Shown here piece after piece: positions 15,185-22,517 of a stretch of 30,937 nt of DNA. This stretch comes from Clostridia bacterium (GTDB taxonomy: Bacteria > Bacillota > Clostridia > Christensenellales > UBA1242), in contig JAFQBZ010000210.1 of NCBI GenBank assembly GCA_017399515.1, positions 1 through 30,937 of the forward strand, written 5' to 3'. Numbering within the stretch: the first letter of the stretch is position 1; the number at the start of each line of letters is the position of its first letter. The notes below the pieces were generated by a model. That model saw only the letters and a list, made by a program, of their open reading frames with translations. It was not told the origin of the DNA and searched no databases. A program made the translations under genes and the position numbers.

Positions 15185-16105
15185 ATGAAAAAAACAAAAA
15201 ATAATGCTTATAAAGAATTAAATTTAACTTATTCATTTTATTCAAGATTTTTAAAACGCTTTTTCGACTTTTTGCTTTCATTTTTAATGCTTATCATTTT
15301 GTCGCCAATTCTTTTAATTTTAAGTTTATTAACTTTAATTTTCAATGGCGCACCGGTTTTTTACAAACAGGCTCGACCAGGCAAAAACCATAAAGTGTTC
15401 CATATTTATAAATTCCGTTCAATGAACAATAAAAAAGATAAAGACGGAAACCTTCTTCCAGACGCTGAAAGAATCACCAAATTTGGAAAGTTCTTAAGAA
15501 AATCATCACTTGATGAACTTCCACAACTTTTCAACATTTTAAAAGGCGACATGAGTTTTATTGGACCTCGCCCACGCCTTGTTAAAGATATGCTCTTCTA
15601 CCCTGAAGATGTTTACCCTTATTACATCGGCAGACCGGGACTCACCGGCCCAACCCAAACAACCGGAAGAAACCAAAACACTTGGGAACAAGTTTTTGAA
15701 AAAGATATTGAATATATGCACCATGTAACTTTCTGGAACGATATCAAAATTTTCTTCAAAACATTCACAAGCGTTTTCACATCAACAGGTCAATCACACG
15801 CTGAAACTGAAGAAGATAAGAAAAAAGAACAAGTTAAAGAGCAAGAATATTATTATGCTGACTATGTGCTTCGCATTGAAAAAATCAATAAAGACCAATA
15901 CGACAGAGGTATGGAACTTTCAAAACAAATCACAAGCACAAAGAAAGCCAAAGTTGAGTTTTATCCTGAACTTCACGACGCTGAACTCATGAAAAAGTTT
16001 TTAGAAAACCAAAACACAGAGCCTGCTAACGCTGAAGCCGAAACTGAAACCTCAGCAGAGCCTGAAGTTGCTGAAGCAAATGCTGATAAACCAGAAGAAA
16101 ACTAA
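15185..16105 (+). CDS. Undecaprenyl-phosphate glycosyl-1-phosphate transferase (bacterial sugar transferase)
   Basis: A monotopic phosphoglycosyl transferase that puts the first sugar-phosphate on undecaprenyl phosphate at the inner membrane face. One N-terminal re-entrant hydrophobic helix (about 26-53) has the SP break at 40-41. Conserved motifs follow: KFRSM (76-80), the catalytic Asp-Glu at D110-E111 (SSLDELPQL), GDMSFIGPRPRL (121-132) and RPGLTGPTQ. The core ends near residue 200. The remaining about 105 residues are an added charged tail, ending in an Ala/Glu-rich acidic stretch (AEAETETSAEPEVAEANA) not part of the family core. Together with the divergent Wzy-like gene it suggests a glycan assembly pathway. 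A terminator follows. Confidence 0.92.
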   Translation: MKKTKNNAYKELNLTYSFYSRFLKRFFDFLLSFLMLIILSPILLILSLLTLIFNGAPVFYKQARPGKNHKVFHIYKFRSMNNKKDKDGNLLPDAERITKFGKFLRKSSLDELPQLFNILKGDMSFIGPRPRLVKDMLFYPEDVYPYYIGRPGLTGPTQTTGRNQNTWEQVFEKDIEYMHHVTFWNDIKIFFKTFTSVFTSTGQSHAETEEDKKKEQVKEQEYYYADYVLRIEKINKDQYDRGMELSKQITSTKKAKVEFYPELHDAELMKKFLENQNTEPANAEAETETSAEPEVAEANADKPEEN

Positions 16106-16110
16106 ATCAC

Positions 16111-16146
16111 AAAACTGCATTTAAGATAAAAATTAAGTGCAGTTTT
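16111..16146 (+). terminator. Terminator after the sugar transferase gene
   Basis: Stem AAAACTGCA/TGCAGTTTT (16111-16119 with 16138-16146), extended inward by about 5 weaker pairs and followed by T-rich sequence. Confidence 0.8.
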
Positions 16147-16302
16147 TTATTTTTGTTTAAATTTATAACCACAAACCACTCAAAACACTGATATTTCTTT
16201 AATTTGTGGCGTTATCGAACACAAAAACATTGCAATTTTCAAGTTTTTGTTATAAACTAAAATCAGTAGACTAATTTATAAAGGCTTTTAGGGAGGACTT
16301 TT

Positions 16303-18564
16303 ATGTTTAACGATTTTGGAAATGTTAATGATATGACCAAGAGTCAGTTTAACACTGCTATTGAATATTATCGCAATAAAATTAAAATGCTCAACGAAGA
16401 CACTTCAATTTCTGAAAAAACAAGAGATTGGTTTTTAGAAAGATATGAAGCAAGAATCAAATCGCTTGAAGCAACAGTCGAGTCTTTAGACACTTCAATC
16501 AACGCGGCAAAAAATAGTGGTGTGCTTGTTAATGATGAAACAATCACTCTTTCAAAACTTGGTCGCACATCAACAGCAACCAACAATTTTGACACTCTTG
16601 CTCAAAACGACAAAAAACACAAGGCTTCTCAGCGTTGGAAAATTTTGGGTGCGTGCCTTCTTCCCGTTGTGGGAACAATTCCTTTCTTAATCAGTTGGAA
16701 GCGTGCAAAGAAAAGACACAAAGAAATTCAAGCAAGAATGAACCAAGAAAACATTGAACTTGGCAACTTTATTAATCATGAAAAAAGACCTTATGAAAAA
16801 ACTCTTTTGACTTCAACCAAGTTCACAGAGGCTGAAATGGCAAACCTTCTTGAAGACACAACAGAACTTGCAAGAATTGAAGCCCTTGCCTTAACCGGAA
16901 CAATCACACCAATTGAAAAGACCAATCTCACCAAGAAACTTATTGAACTTCGTGAATTTGGTCAAAAAAATGGTTACCCAATGGCAGGCATTTTAACCAA
17001 TCCAGCATTTAGAACAAAAGCCGACAAAACTGAAATTCAAATTGCAGCACACGAAGCAACTTATAACGGAACAAGAGCAACTGCAACCAACTTGAAAGAC
17101 GCTTACGACGCAATTCGAACACTCGAAAATTTAAGAGCAGAAGTTCAAACTCTTTATAACGAAACAAAAAATAAAAGACTTGAAACCTTGCTTAATAACA
17201 TTGATTCAAGAATCACTGCACTTAGAGGCAACGCAAAAACAGCAATCAATAATGGTGTTAGCGCCATTGTTGCAGATGTTAACTCAGTAACTGCAGCAAC
17301 AAATGATGAACCAGGCTACACCGCAGCAATTGCTTCAGTTGAAGCAAGAGCAGTTGCAGCAAACGCACATTTTGGAACCGGTGTGAATGCTGAACAAGCA
17401 AAGAGAATGGCTGAAGAAATTGGCTTTGATGACCAAACTGATGAATACACAAGATTCAATGAAGTTGAAAACGCAAGGTCAACCAAAAAATCAGGTTTTG
17501 AAGCCGACCTTAACAAAGTTAAAGGCGAAGCAGAATTCAGGTTGAACATTGCAAATAACCTTGCAGAATTAGACCGAGTTTTAACACACAAACTCGACCC
17601 ACTTTCACCTATTGATGAAGTTAACATTAAAGAAGCATTTATTTATCTTGCTGAAGCAAAATCTGCTTATGATTTCTTAAATCAAAACATTTCAAATTTG
17701 AATGCAACTGAAAAAGCAAATTTCGACGCTTTAAGAACAAGATATTTAGCGCACGAATCAAATTTAAACACAAAGAATCAAGACTTTGCTTCAAAGGCTG
17801 AAAACTTCGATTCTTATAAAACAGACATTGGAACTCCAATTGATGCCTCTAAAGATAAAGACACCCTTAATGGTGAACTTGAAATGTTGAGAAGCACACT
17901 TGCAATAATTGAAAGTGCTGAATATAAAGAAAAAATGAATAAAATCGGTCTTGGTGCTGAACTTAGCAGATTAATTTCAACAGCAAAATCTAAAATCACA
18001 AAATATGAAAAATTAATCAAGCAAAAAGAAACTGAAGAAGAAAACACCAGACATAATGACGAAGTTAAAGATATTATTACTGATAACTCGGCAATCTTAA
18101 ACCCAATTCTTTCATTGATTTCTGCAGGCACACTTCCAACCGACTTGATTGAACTTGACAGTTTTGAACAACAAATCAATGGCGTTGTTGCAGCCCTTTC
18201 AGGTGTGACAGGTCCACTTGACACAAGTAATAAAAACGATTTAAGAACACTTAATCAAAATGCAAGAAACGCACTTGTTGCTGTTAAAAAACAAATTCAA
18301 GCGGTTAAGAAACCTCAAGAACTTGAAAATTATTATAAAGGTGAAATCGAAAAGATTGAACTTGAAGTTTCAACCTTAATGACAAAGTTGAACTCTTCAA
18401 AAACAAAAGCACAAGCACTCAATCAATTAGGTTTATGTGTTGCAAAATTGCAAAGACTTAAAAATGACGCTTCAAGCAAAGGCGTTTCACTTGATTTCGA
18501 TTCATTAATTGTTAACATTGAAAACACAATCGCAAGCAATCCACTTGGCCCAACCGCCCCATAA
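16303..18564 (+). CDS. Large helical, coiled-coil-rich protein of unknown function
   Basis: Unrecognised 753-residue protein. Residues 1-80 are charged and helical. A single hydrophobic segment at about 113-131 (ILGACLLPVVGTIPFLISW) is bracketed by Lys/Arg-rich sequence and could be a membrane hairpin or anchor. The rest (about 140-750) is almost entirely predicted helix, rich in Ala, Glu, Lys, Asn and Thr with heptad-like spacing. No catalytic motif is visible. The RBS is GGGAGG, about 7 nt before the ATG. The gene ends 14 nt before a 122-residue partner and the two form an operon closed by a terminator. A structural or scaffolding role is a guess only. Confidence 0.65.
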   Translation: MFNDFGNVNDMTKSQFNTAIEYYRNKIKMLNEDTSISEKTRDWFLERYEARIKSLEATVESLDTSINAAKNSGVLVNDETITLSKLGRTSTATNNFDTLAQNDKKHKASQRWKILGACLLPVVGTIPFLISWKRAKKRHKEIQARMNQENIELGNFINHEKRPYEKTLLTSTKFTEAEMANLLEDTTELARIEALALTGTITPIEKTNLTKKLIELREFGQKNGYPMAGILTNPAFRTKADKTEIQIAAHEATYNGTRATATNLKDAYDAIRTLENLRAEVQTLYNETKNKRLETLLNNIDSRITALRGNAKTAINNGVSAIVADVNSVTAATNDEPGYTAAIASVEARAVAANAHFGTGVNAEQAKRMAEEIGFDDQTDEYTRFNEVENARSTKKSGFEADLNKVKGEAEFRLNIANNLAELDRVLTHKLDPLSPIDEVNIKEAFIYLAEAKSAYDFLNQNISNLNATEKANFDALRTRYLAHESNLNTKNQDFASKAENFDSYKTDIGTPIDASKDKDTLNGELEMLRSTLAIIESAEYKEKMNKIGLGAELSRLISTAKSKITKYEKLIKQKETEEENTRHNDEVKDIITDNSAILNPILSLISAGTLPTDLIELDSFEQQINGVVAALSGVTGPLDTSNKNDLRTLNQNARNALVAVKKQIQAVKKPQELENYYKGEIEKIELEVSTLMTKLNSSKTKAQALNQLGLCVAKLQRLKNDASSKGVSLDFDSLIVNIENTIASNPLGPTAP

Positions 18565-18578
18565 AAAGGAGAATGATT

Positions 18579-18947
18579 ATGGCAACAAAATTCACAGATG
18601 AACAACTTATGGCGTTCAAGCGCGCAGGTTTTTCAGCAGAAGAAGTTTCACTTTTTGCGCACAACCCTGCTTATGCACCAACAAGTGAAGAACTTGAAGC
18701 ACTTATTGAAACCAATGATGTTTCAAACGCATTAGCCACTCTTCCAAAAAACCTTGATAAGTTTTTTGAAGACATCAATAAAACTTATGGCGTTTTGTTC
18801 AAGTCAAACATTCCTCAAAAACAATTTGAAGAAGCAGTTCAAGAACTTGCAAAACAAAACCCTGAACTTGCAAAACAAGTGGCTTCACTCGCACTCTTGT
18901 TAGACTACGCAGAAGAAACAAACACTTCTAATGAAACAGAAAATTAA
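18579..18947 (+). CDS. Small acidic helical protein, partner of the 753-residue protein
   Basis: Unrecognised 122-residue soluble protein. The ATG at 18579 is preferred over the in-frame ATG at 18573, because AAGGAG stands 7 nt before it and only 1 nt before the earlier one. The N-terminus (TDEQLMAFKRAGFSAEEVSLF) looks like a small UBA-like or helix-turn-helix three-helix unit. The middle and C-terminal parts are helical, ending in a Glu/Thr/Asn-rich tail. It is encoded in an operon with the large helical protein upstream, so the two may act together. Confidence 0.65.
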   Translation: MATKFTDEQLMAFKRAGFSAEEVSLFAHNPAYAPTSEELEALIETNDVSNALATLPKNLDKFFEDINKTYGVLFKSNIPQKQFEEAVQELAKQNPELAKQVASLALLLDYAEETNTSNETEN

Positions 18948-18954
18948 TCAAACA

Positions 18955-18988
18955 AAAAACTCTCGTGAACAATCTCACGAGAGTTTTT
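18955..18988. terminator. Bidirectional terminator
   Basis: A 14-bp perfect stem (18955-18968 with 18975-18988, core ACTCTCGTGA/TCACGAGAGT) carries A and T runs. It ends the 16303-18947 operon and the convergent 18992-19822 gene. Confidence 0.9.
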
Positions 18989-18991
18989 CTT

Positions 18992-19822
18992 TTACTTTTT
19001 ATTGCTTTGCTTTTTTGAAGTTGACTTCACTTGAAACTTTGCTTTTTTTGAAGCACCTGAAACAACTTTCTTGGCTCCCGCTTTTGGGGCTGAAGTTGTT
19101 TTCTTTTTTTGCGGTTTCTTTTCTTCTGTTTTTGGTTCTTCTTTAACTTCTTCTTTAATTTCTTCCTTTGCTGGTTTATCAATCACTTCAAAATCAATTT
19201 TGTTCATTGCTGAAAAAAGCACATTCACATCTTTGCTTTCACTTGCATTTAAAAGCACTTCTCTGCCTTTAAAGAGTGTGAACCACTTTCCTTCAAAAAC
19301 TTTTTCGCCGTCAATTTTAACCCTGTGCTTTATAAGCCCTGAATAAACTCCAACAGTTTTTCCATCAATCACCTTTTCCTCATAATCAATTCGAATAACC
19401 GCCAAAACCAATCCTAGCATTAATGTTGATGTAAATAAATTAAGAATACTTAAAATATTAACAACCGGTGATTTCACTCTCGCATTTCTTATTTTATATT
19501 CAGCAGTTTCTGCGTAATGACCGCTTTTTATTTTTATTGTTGCAACATTTGAATCATTTTTTGAAAATTTCTCTCTTTTTTCAAAAATAACATCACCATC
19601 TTCATTTAAAAATGATAACATTATTTCACCTTTCACAACTTTGTCAGTAAACTCAATTTCAAAAAATTTTAACGACCCTGTTGTTTTTTCTGTTTTAACT
19701 TCTCTTAAAGAAACCACATTGATATCTTCCACGCTAGCATACATTTCTGGGATAAATAACATAACTGCCCATAAAAGGATTGCTGCGATTTTAACTGTCC
19801 ATAACCATATTTGTTTTTTCAT
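18992..19822 (-). CDS. Membrane protein with lysine-rich C-terminal tail, unknown function
   Basis: Unrecognised 276-residue protein. One hydrophobic segment lies at about 7-26 and a second at about 122-143. Between them is a likely extracytoplasmic beta-rich domain of about 95 residues. After the second span comes a cytoplasmic region of about 80 residues (YSGLIKHRVKIDGEKVFEGKW...). The last about 55 residues are low complexity, first Glu/Lys/Pro repeats and then an Ala/Lys/Ser-rich basic tail resembling nucleic-acid-binding tails. The RBS is TAGGAGA, 5 nt before the ATG. It is transcribed alone. Confidence 0.6.
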   Translation of the reverse strand: MKKQIWLWTVKIAAILLWAVMLFIPEMYASVEDINVVSLREVKTEKTTGSLKFFEIEFTDKVVKGEIMLSFLNEDGDVIFEKREKFSKNDSNVATIKIKSGHYAETAEYKIRNARVKSPVVNILSILNLFTSTLMLGLVLAVIRIDYEEKVIDGKTVGVYSGLIKHRVKIDGEKVFEGKWFTLFKGREVLLNASESKDVNVLFSAMNKIDFEVIDKPAKEEIKEEVKEEPKTEEKKPQKKKTTSAPKAGAKKVVSGASKKAKFQVKSTSKKQSNKK

Positions 19823-19918
19823 AAAATCTCCTAAAAAATTATAAACCTAATAATCTGTAACACTAAAATTATAACATCTAGCAAAAAAAAACACAATATA
19901 AACTTTAGCAGCCAAGCA

Positions 19919-19945
19919 AAAAACAACCAAAAATTGGTTGTTTTT
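19919..19945 (-). terminator. Terminator after the WYL regulator gene
   Basis: A 12-bp stem AAAAACAACCAA/TTGGTTGTTTTT with a 3-nt loop, reached after repeat copy D. Confidence 0.8.
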
Positions 19946-19996
19946 ATATTTTTTCAATATTATTGAATGATTTTTCTTTAATTTTTGCGTTTTTTA
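19946..19996 (-). repeat. Post-stop A-rich repeat, copy D (after WYL regulator)
   Basis: Begins with the TAA of the WYL gene: TAAAAAACGCAAAAAT, then AAAGAAAAATCA, then TTGAAAAAATA. It runs into the terminator. Confidence 0.7.
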
Positions 19997-20980
19997 ATTA
20001 TATTTTTTTAGCATTTCTTCAAGTTTAAGTTTTATCTTTTCTCTTGTGTCTGCAGGTTTTAAAACTTCAATGTGGTCACCATATTGAAGTGCCCAATAAA
20101 CAAGAGCATCTTCATTAACTTTCAAACTTGCAAGAATTTCTCCATTTTTATTTTTATTGATAAACACATCTTTTCCAAACCAATCAAGAAAATCGTTAAC
20201 TTTATTTTCACTATAAATTTTTATTTCGGCATTAACGGTTTTTCCAGCCATCATATAGATATGCTCTTTTATATAGTCTTTAATTGAAAAGTTTTCTCCA
20301 CCCTTCACACTTTCTATTGGTTTAGCGTCTTCTTCAATAATTCTGGCACCCCTTATGTTTTCAATTTTATAGTTTGAAATATCGTCATATTTATCATTAT
20401 TGCAAACAAGATAATATTTGCCCCTGCTGTTCACCATAAAATAAGGATTAATTTTATAAAACTTTCCATCACCTTTAAGCACAAGTTCTTTGTTGATTCC
20501 GTAAGCACCATATTGAAACTCAACTTTTTTCTTTTGTTCAATGGCAGTGTTTAAAATTTCAATGCTATAAAAAATTTGCTTATTGTCGAAATCACTTCCA
20601 TCGTCAAATTTTTCAAGGTGATTAAACATCTTTCTTTTAAACCTGCTGAAACTTTTTGTGAGTTTGCCTGCAAGGTCTTTGGCATATTTAGTTGGCATTG
20701 ATTTTGATGAATAAATCGCGTCAATCAAAAACAAAAGTTCACCATCTTCAAAATCACGCTCACCAAGATAAAGCCCATTTTTGCCACACTTAACAATGTC
20801 AAAACCATGTTCAATCAAAACATCAACATTGCCGGCAATGGTTTTTCGCTCTATCTCAATGCCAAACATTTGATAAAGTTTTTCACCAATTTCAGCATAA
20901 GTGAGTTTGTGCTTTTCGTCAGTGCTTTCTTTCAAAATTTTTAACACATAAAGCAAACTGCTCTTTTTTTCACTAGCCAT
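19994..20980 (-). CDS. WYL-domain transcriptional regulator
   Basis: A 328-residue regulator of the HTH-WYL-WCX type. The N-terminal winged helix (about 5-70) includes LTYAEIGEKLYQMFGIEIERKTI. The central WYL domain (about 145-225) has FYKINPYFMVNSRGKYYLVCNN and NYKIENIRGARI. The C-terminal WCX-like part (about 235-325) contains LDWFGKDVF and EVLKPADTREKIKLKLEEML. WYL proteins sense nucleic-acid or nucleotide ligands, and many control defence or mobile-element genes. The ATG is preceded by AGGAGG. Its promoter contains a palindrome also found in front of the small-protein operon next door, which points to autoregulation and control of that operon. Confidence 0.9.
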   Translation of the reverse strand: MASEKKSSLLYVLKILKESTDEKHKLTYAEIGEKLYQMFGIEIERKTIAGNVDVLIEHGFDIVKCGKNGLYLGERDFEDGELLFLIDAIYSSKSMPTKYAKDLAGKLTKSFSRFKRKMFNHLEKFDDGSDFDNKQIFYSIEILNTAIEQKKKVEFQYGAYGINKELVLKGDGKFYKINPYFMVNSRGKYYLVCNNDKYDDISNYKIENIRGARIIEEDAKPIESVKGGENFSIKDYIKEHIYMMAGKTVNAEIKIYSENKVNDFLDWFGKDVFINKNKNGEILASLKVNEDALVYWALQYGDHIEVLKPADTREKIKLKLEEMLKKYN

Positions 20981-21000
20981 AATGCCTCCTAAACAAACAC

Positions 21001-21029
21001 ATTATAACATACCTTTAAATCCAAAATAA
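21001..21029 (-). promoter_or_regulatory. Promoter of the WYL regulator
   Basis: Extended -10 TGTTATAAT (hexamer 21001-21006) with a poor -35 (TTATTT, 21024-21029). The operator covers the spacer and -35, as expected for a regulated promoter. Confidence 0.6.
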
Positions 21030-21036
21030 AGGATTT
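21017..21036. promoter_or_regulatory. Putative WYL operator 1 (AAATCC-N8-GGATTT)
   Basis: Perfect 6-bp arms separated by 8 nt, placed 10 nt upstream of the WYL gene's -10 box. The same palindrome with the same spacer length occurs at 21811-21832. Confidence 0.6.
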
Positions 21037-21047
21037 CACAGCAAAAC

Positions 21048-21314
21048 TTAAACATCTAAATAAAAGTTTTCTTTGGCGTCGGTTTTAAAAACATCAATTG
21101 TCGCCAGCACTTTGCGATTTGAAACTCCATTCGATACATAACCAAAATTAATCATATAATCAATATAATCTGCCGCTTTTGCATATCCCCAATGAAACTT
21201 TCTTTGCAAAAATGCTGTGCTTGCATTTTTATTTTCAATAACGCATTTAACAGCACTAATAAAATCTTTATCTTTAAAAATTTCATGAATGTCAACTGTT
21301 TTTATTTTTTGCAT
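21048..21314 (-). CDS. Free-standing FtsK-gamma-like winged-helix protein
   Basis: An 88-residue protein that is essentially one FtsK gamma domain, the winged helix that reads KOPS sites in the FtsK/SpoIIIE translocases. It shows the family's core: ISAVKCVIENKNAS, LQRKFHWGYAKAADYID (family LQRxFxIGYxRAA) and GYVSNGVSNRKVL. There is no ATPase motor in or near it. I chose ATG 21314 because GTGGAGG stands about 6 nt upstream; an in-frame ATG ten codons earlier lies inside the upstream gene. It starts one base after the TGA of the 82-residue gene. Without a motor it should act as a small DNA-binding protein, perhaps a regulator or a decoy of chromosome-segregation signals. Confidence 0.75.
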   Translation of the reverse strand: MQKIKTVDIHEIFKDKDFISAVKCVIENKNASTAFLQRKFHWGYAKAADYIDYMINFGYVSNGVSNRKVLATIDVFKTDAKENFYLDV

Positions 21315-21315
21315 T

Positions 21316-21564
21316 TCAAGCCTCCACCACTTTTTTAAACTCATTGAAACTAATCATTTTGTGACCCTGTCCGCTAAACTCACGCAAAAAGTTGGTGTTT
21401 GTCATATAAACCACCTTTCGTTTAATATCAATGCAGAATGGAAAACAATGTTCTTGATTTTCTATTTTTTTTCCATTCGCCCATTTATAGCCTAAAAGTC
21501 TTAAAAACAAATAAAGTTCTTTTCTTTCTTTTATGTCATAATTAACAACAAAACAATTTTCCAT
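21316..21564 (-). CDS. Small phage-like protein (82 aa), unknown function
   Basis: An 82-residue protein with no named domain. The pattern LLGYKWANGKKI in the first half and ISFNEFKKV at the end resembles a group of small proteins common in phages and plasmids (GYKWxSG ... ISFEEF), from memory. AGGAGG lies 9 nt before the ATG at 21564. It ends with TGA, one base before the FtsK-gamma-like start, so the two are probably translationally coupled. Confidence 0.6.
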   Translation of the reverse strand: MENCFVVNYDIKERKELYLFLRLLGYKWANGKKIENQEHCFPFCIDIKRKVVYMTNTNFLREFSGQGHKMISFNEFKKVVEA

Positions 21565-21581
21565 AACTCATAGCCTCCTGA

Positions 21582-21695
21582 TTAATTTTTCTTTGCTTTT
21601 TTATCAGCCTTTTCAAGTGATTCAAATTCAACTTCTGCAATAGGAGTTTCATCATCCATAACTCCCCAACCCATAATCAAATCAATAATACCCAT
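21582..21695 (-). CDS. 37-residue peptide in the small-protein operon
   Basis: ATG at 21695 follows GGAGG by 7 nt. The peptide has a hydrophobic, possibly amphipathic N-terminus (MGIIDLIMGWGVM), an acidic middle and a Lys-rich end (KADKKAKKN). The ribosome binding site of the next gene overlaps its stop codon region. Good RBSs on it and its neighbours make real translation likely. The function is unknown. Confidence 0.55.
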   Translation of the reverse strand: MGIIDLIMGWGVMDDETPIAEVEFESLEKADKKAKKN

Positions 21696-21707
21696 AGTTT
21701 TTCCTCC

Positions 21708-21773
21708 TTATTTGCCTAACCCTAAAAAGTTAAGTCCTGAATAAATTAAAAATATTACAACAATAAGTGCCAT
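21708..21773 (-). CDS. 21-residue hydrophobic membrane peptide, first gene of the small-protein operon
   Basis: ATG at 21773 with AAAGGAGA about 8 nt upstream encodes MALIVVIFLIYSGLNFLGLGK, a single membrane-spanning helix. It is followed 12 nt later by the next start codon, and the intervening GGAGG overlaps its stop region. Peptides of this size and character include small regulatory membrane proteins and toxic peptides; nothing here decides between them. Confidence 0.5.
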   Translation of the reverse strand: MALIVVIFLIYSGLNFLGLGK

Positions 21774-21796
21774 ACATATCTCTCCTTTACACCTAC

Positions 21797-21825
21797 ATAA
21801 TAACACACTATAAATCCTAAAAAAC
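21797..21825 (-). promoter_or_regulatory. Promoter of the small-protein operon
   Basis: Extended -10 TGTTATTAT (hexamer 21797-21802) with no good -35 (GTTTTT at 21820-21825). The WYL-type palindrome overlaps the spacer and -35. Confidence 0.55.
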
Positions 21826-21832
21826 GGATTTA
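21811..21832. promoter_or_regulatory. Putative WYL operator 2 (TAAATCC-N8-GGATTTA)
   Basis: Perfect 7-bp arms with an 8-nt spacer. The AAATCC-N8-GGATTT core lies 9 nt upstream of the -10 of the small-protein operon, nearly the same geometry as operator 1. Confidence 0.6.
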
Positions 21833-21927
21833 ATTTTTAATTTTAGATGTTTTTTGAATATTTTATGGCTTTATGCAATTGTCAAAAAATCTCGTTTATG
21901 ATAAACTTGAAGCACAAGGAAAACATT

Positions 21928-22476
21928 ATGAAACAACTATATAATCATATTATTGAAAACTTTAATTCAAAAACATTAATGTTTGAAGGTGAAGACAAAC
22001 CTTATGAACTTTCTGTTAAAACAGAGTTTGTTGGAAATCGCCTTCATTTAAAATACGCCCTTAAATCTGGTTATGACAGAGTTGCAAGGGTTTCGCTTTA
22101 TTATGTTTTTAATGACGAAAAAGAATCAAAAAAATGGCACTCTTTTGGTTACACAGAAGTGCCTGAAAGTATGTTTGAAATCGACCATTTTTATGTTGAG
22201 CCAAAATTTCGAAACGCCGGAATCGGCACAGCCTTTTTCAATCAAATTATGCAGAGCATAACCGACTTTGACAAATCACAAAACCTTCACTCAAAAATGG
22301 TGTTTGTGAGATTAAACACACCTGAAGCCACAGCGTTTTTCAACAAATGGAACGCTCGTGAAAATGATAAATTTTTAAATGCTAATTTTAAAGCCACCCG
22401 TGTGATTATTGACACGCCTTGCACAGTTTCAGCCAAAAACTTTGTTCAAGCACCAACCCCTCGTGAGTTTCAATAA
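21928..22476 (+). CDS. GNAT-like acetyltransferase
   Basis: A 182-residue protein with a GNAT core. IDHFYVEPKFRNAGIGTAFF (about 91-110) is strand 4 plus the acetyl-CoA pyrophosphate loop (R-x-x-G-x-G). FVRLNTPEATAFFNKWN is the following strand and helix. The first about 85 residues form an N-terminal beta region longer than minimal GNATs. I chose ATG 21928, with AAGGA 7 nt upstream, over earlier in-frame ATGs that lack an RBS. A candidate promoter begins with TTGTCA at 21879. The substrate is unknown. The gene is divergent from the small-protein operon but shows no palindrome at its own promoter. Confidence 0.75.
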   Translation: MKQLYNHIIENFNSKTLMFEGEDKPYELSVKTEFVGNRLHLKYALKSGYDRVARVSLYYVFNDEKESKKWHSFGYTEVPESMFEIDHFYVEPKFRNAGIGTAFFNQIMQSITDFDKSQNLHSKMVFVRLNTPEATAFFNKWNARENDKFLNANFKATRVIIDTPCTVSAKNFVQAPTPREFQ

Positions 22477-22483
22477 GCAAAAT

Positions 22484-22512
22484 AAAAACACACCAATTTC
22501 TGGTGTGTTTTT
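22484..22512. terminator. Bidirectional terminator between acetyltransferase and flavoprotein genes
   Basis: A 12-bp stem AAAAACACACCA/TGGTGTGTTTTT with a 5-nt loop. Confidence 0.85.
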
Positions 22513-22517
22513 TGTTT

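Noticed and set aside
16218..16253. Imperfect inverted repeat CAAAAAC...GTTTTTG before the 753-residue gene
   Set aside because: A short A/T-dominated stem with a long loop in an AT-rich promoter region; expected by chance.
21316..21318. Recoded genetic code suggested by low GC and TAA-dominated stops
   Set aside because: TGA is used as a stop here between two coupled genes, and Trp is encoded by TGG throughout, so the standard bacterial code holds.
21847..21927. Longer N-terminus for the acetyltransferase (in-frame ATGs at 21847 and 21862)
   Set aside because: No RBS stands before these starts and the predicted promoter lies downstream of them, whereas ATG 21928 has AAGGA at the right distance.
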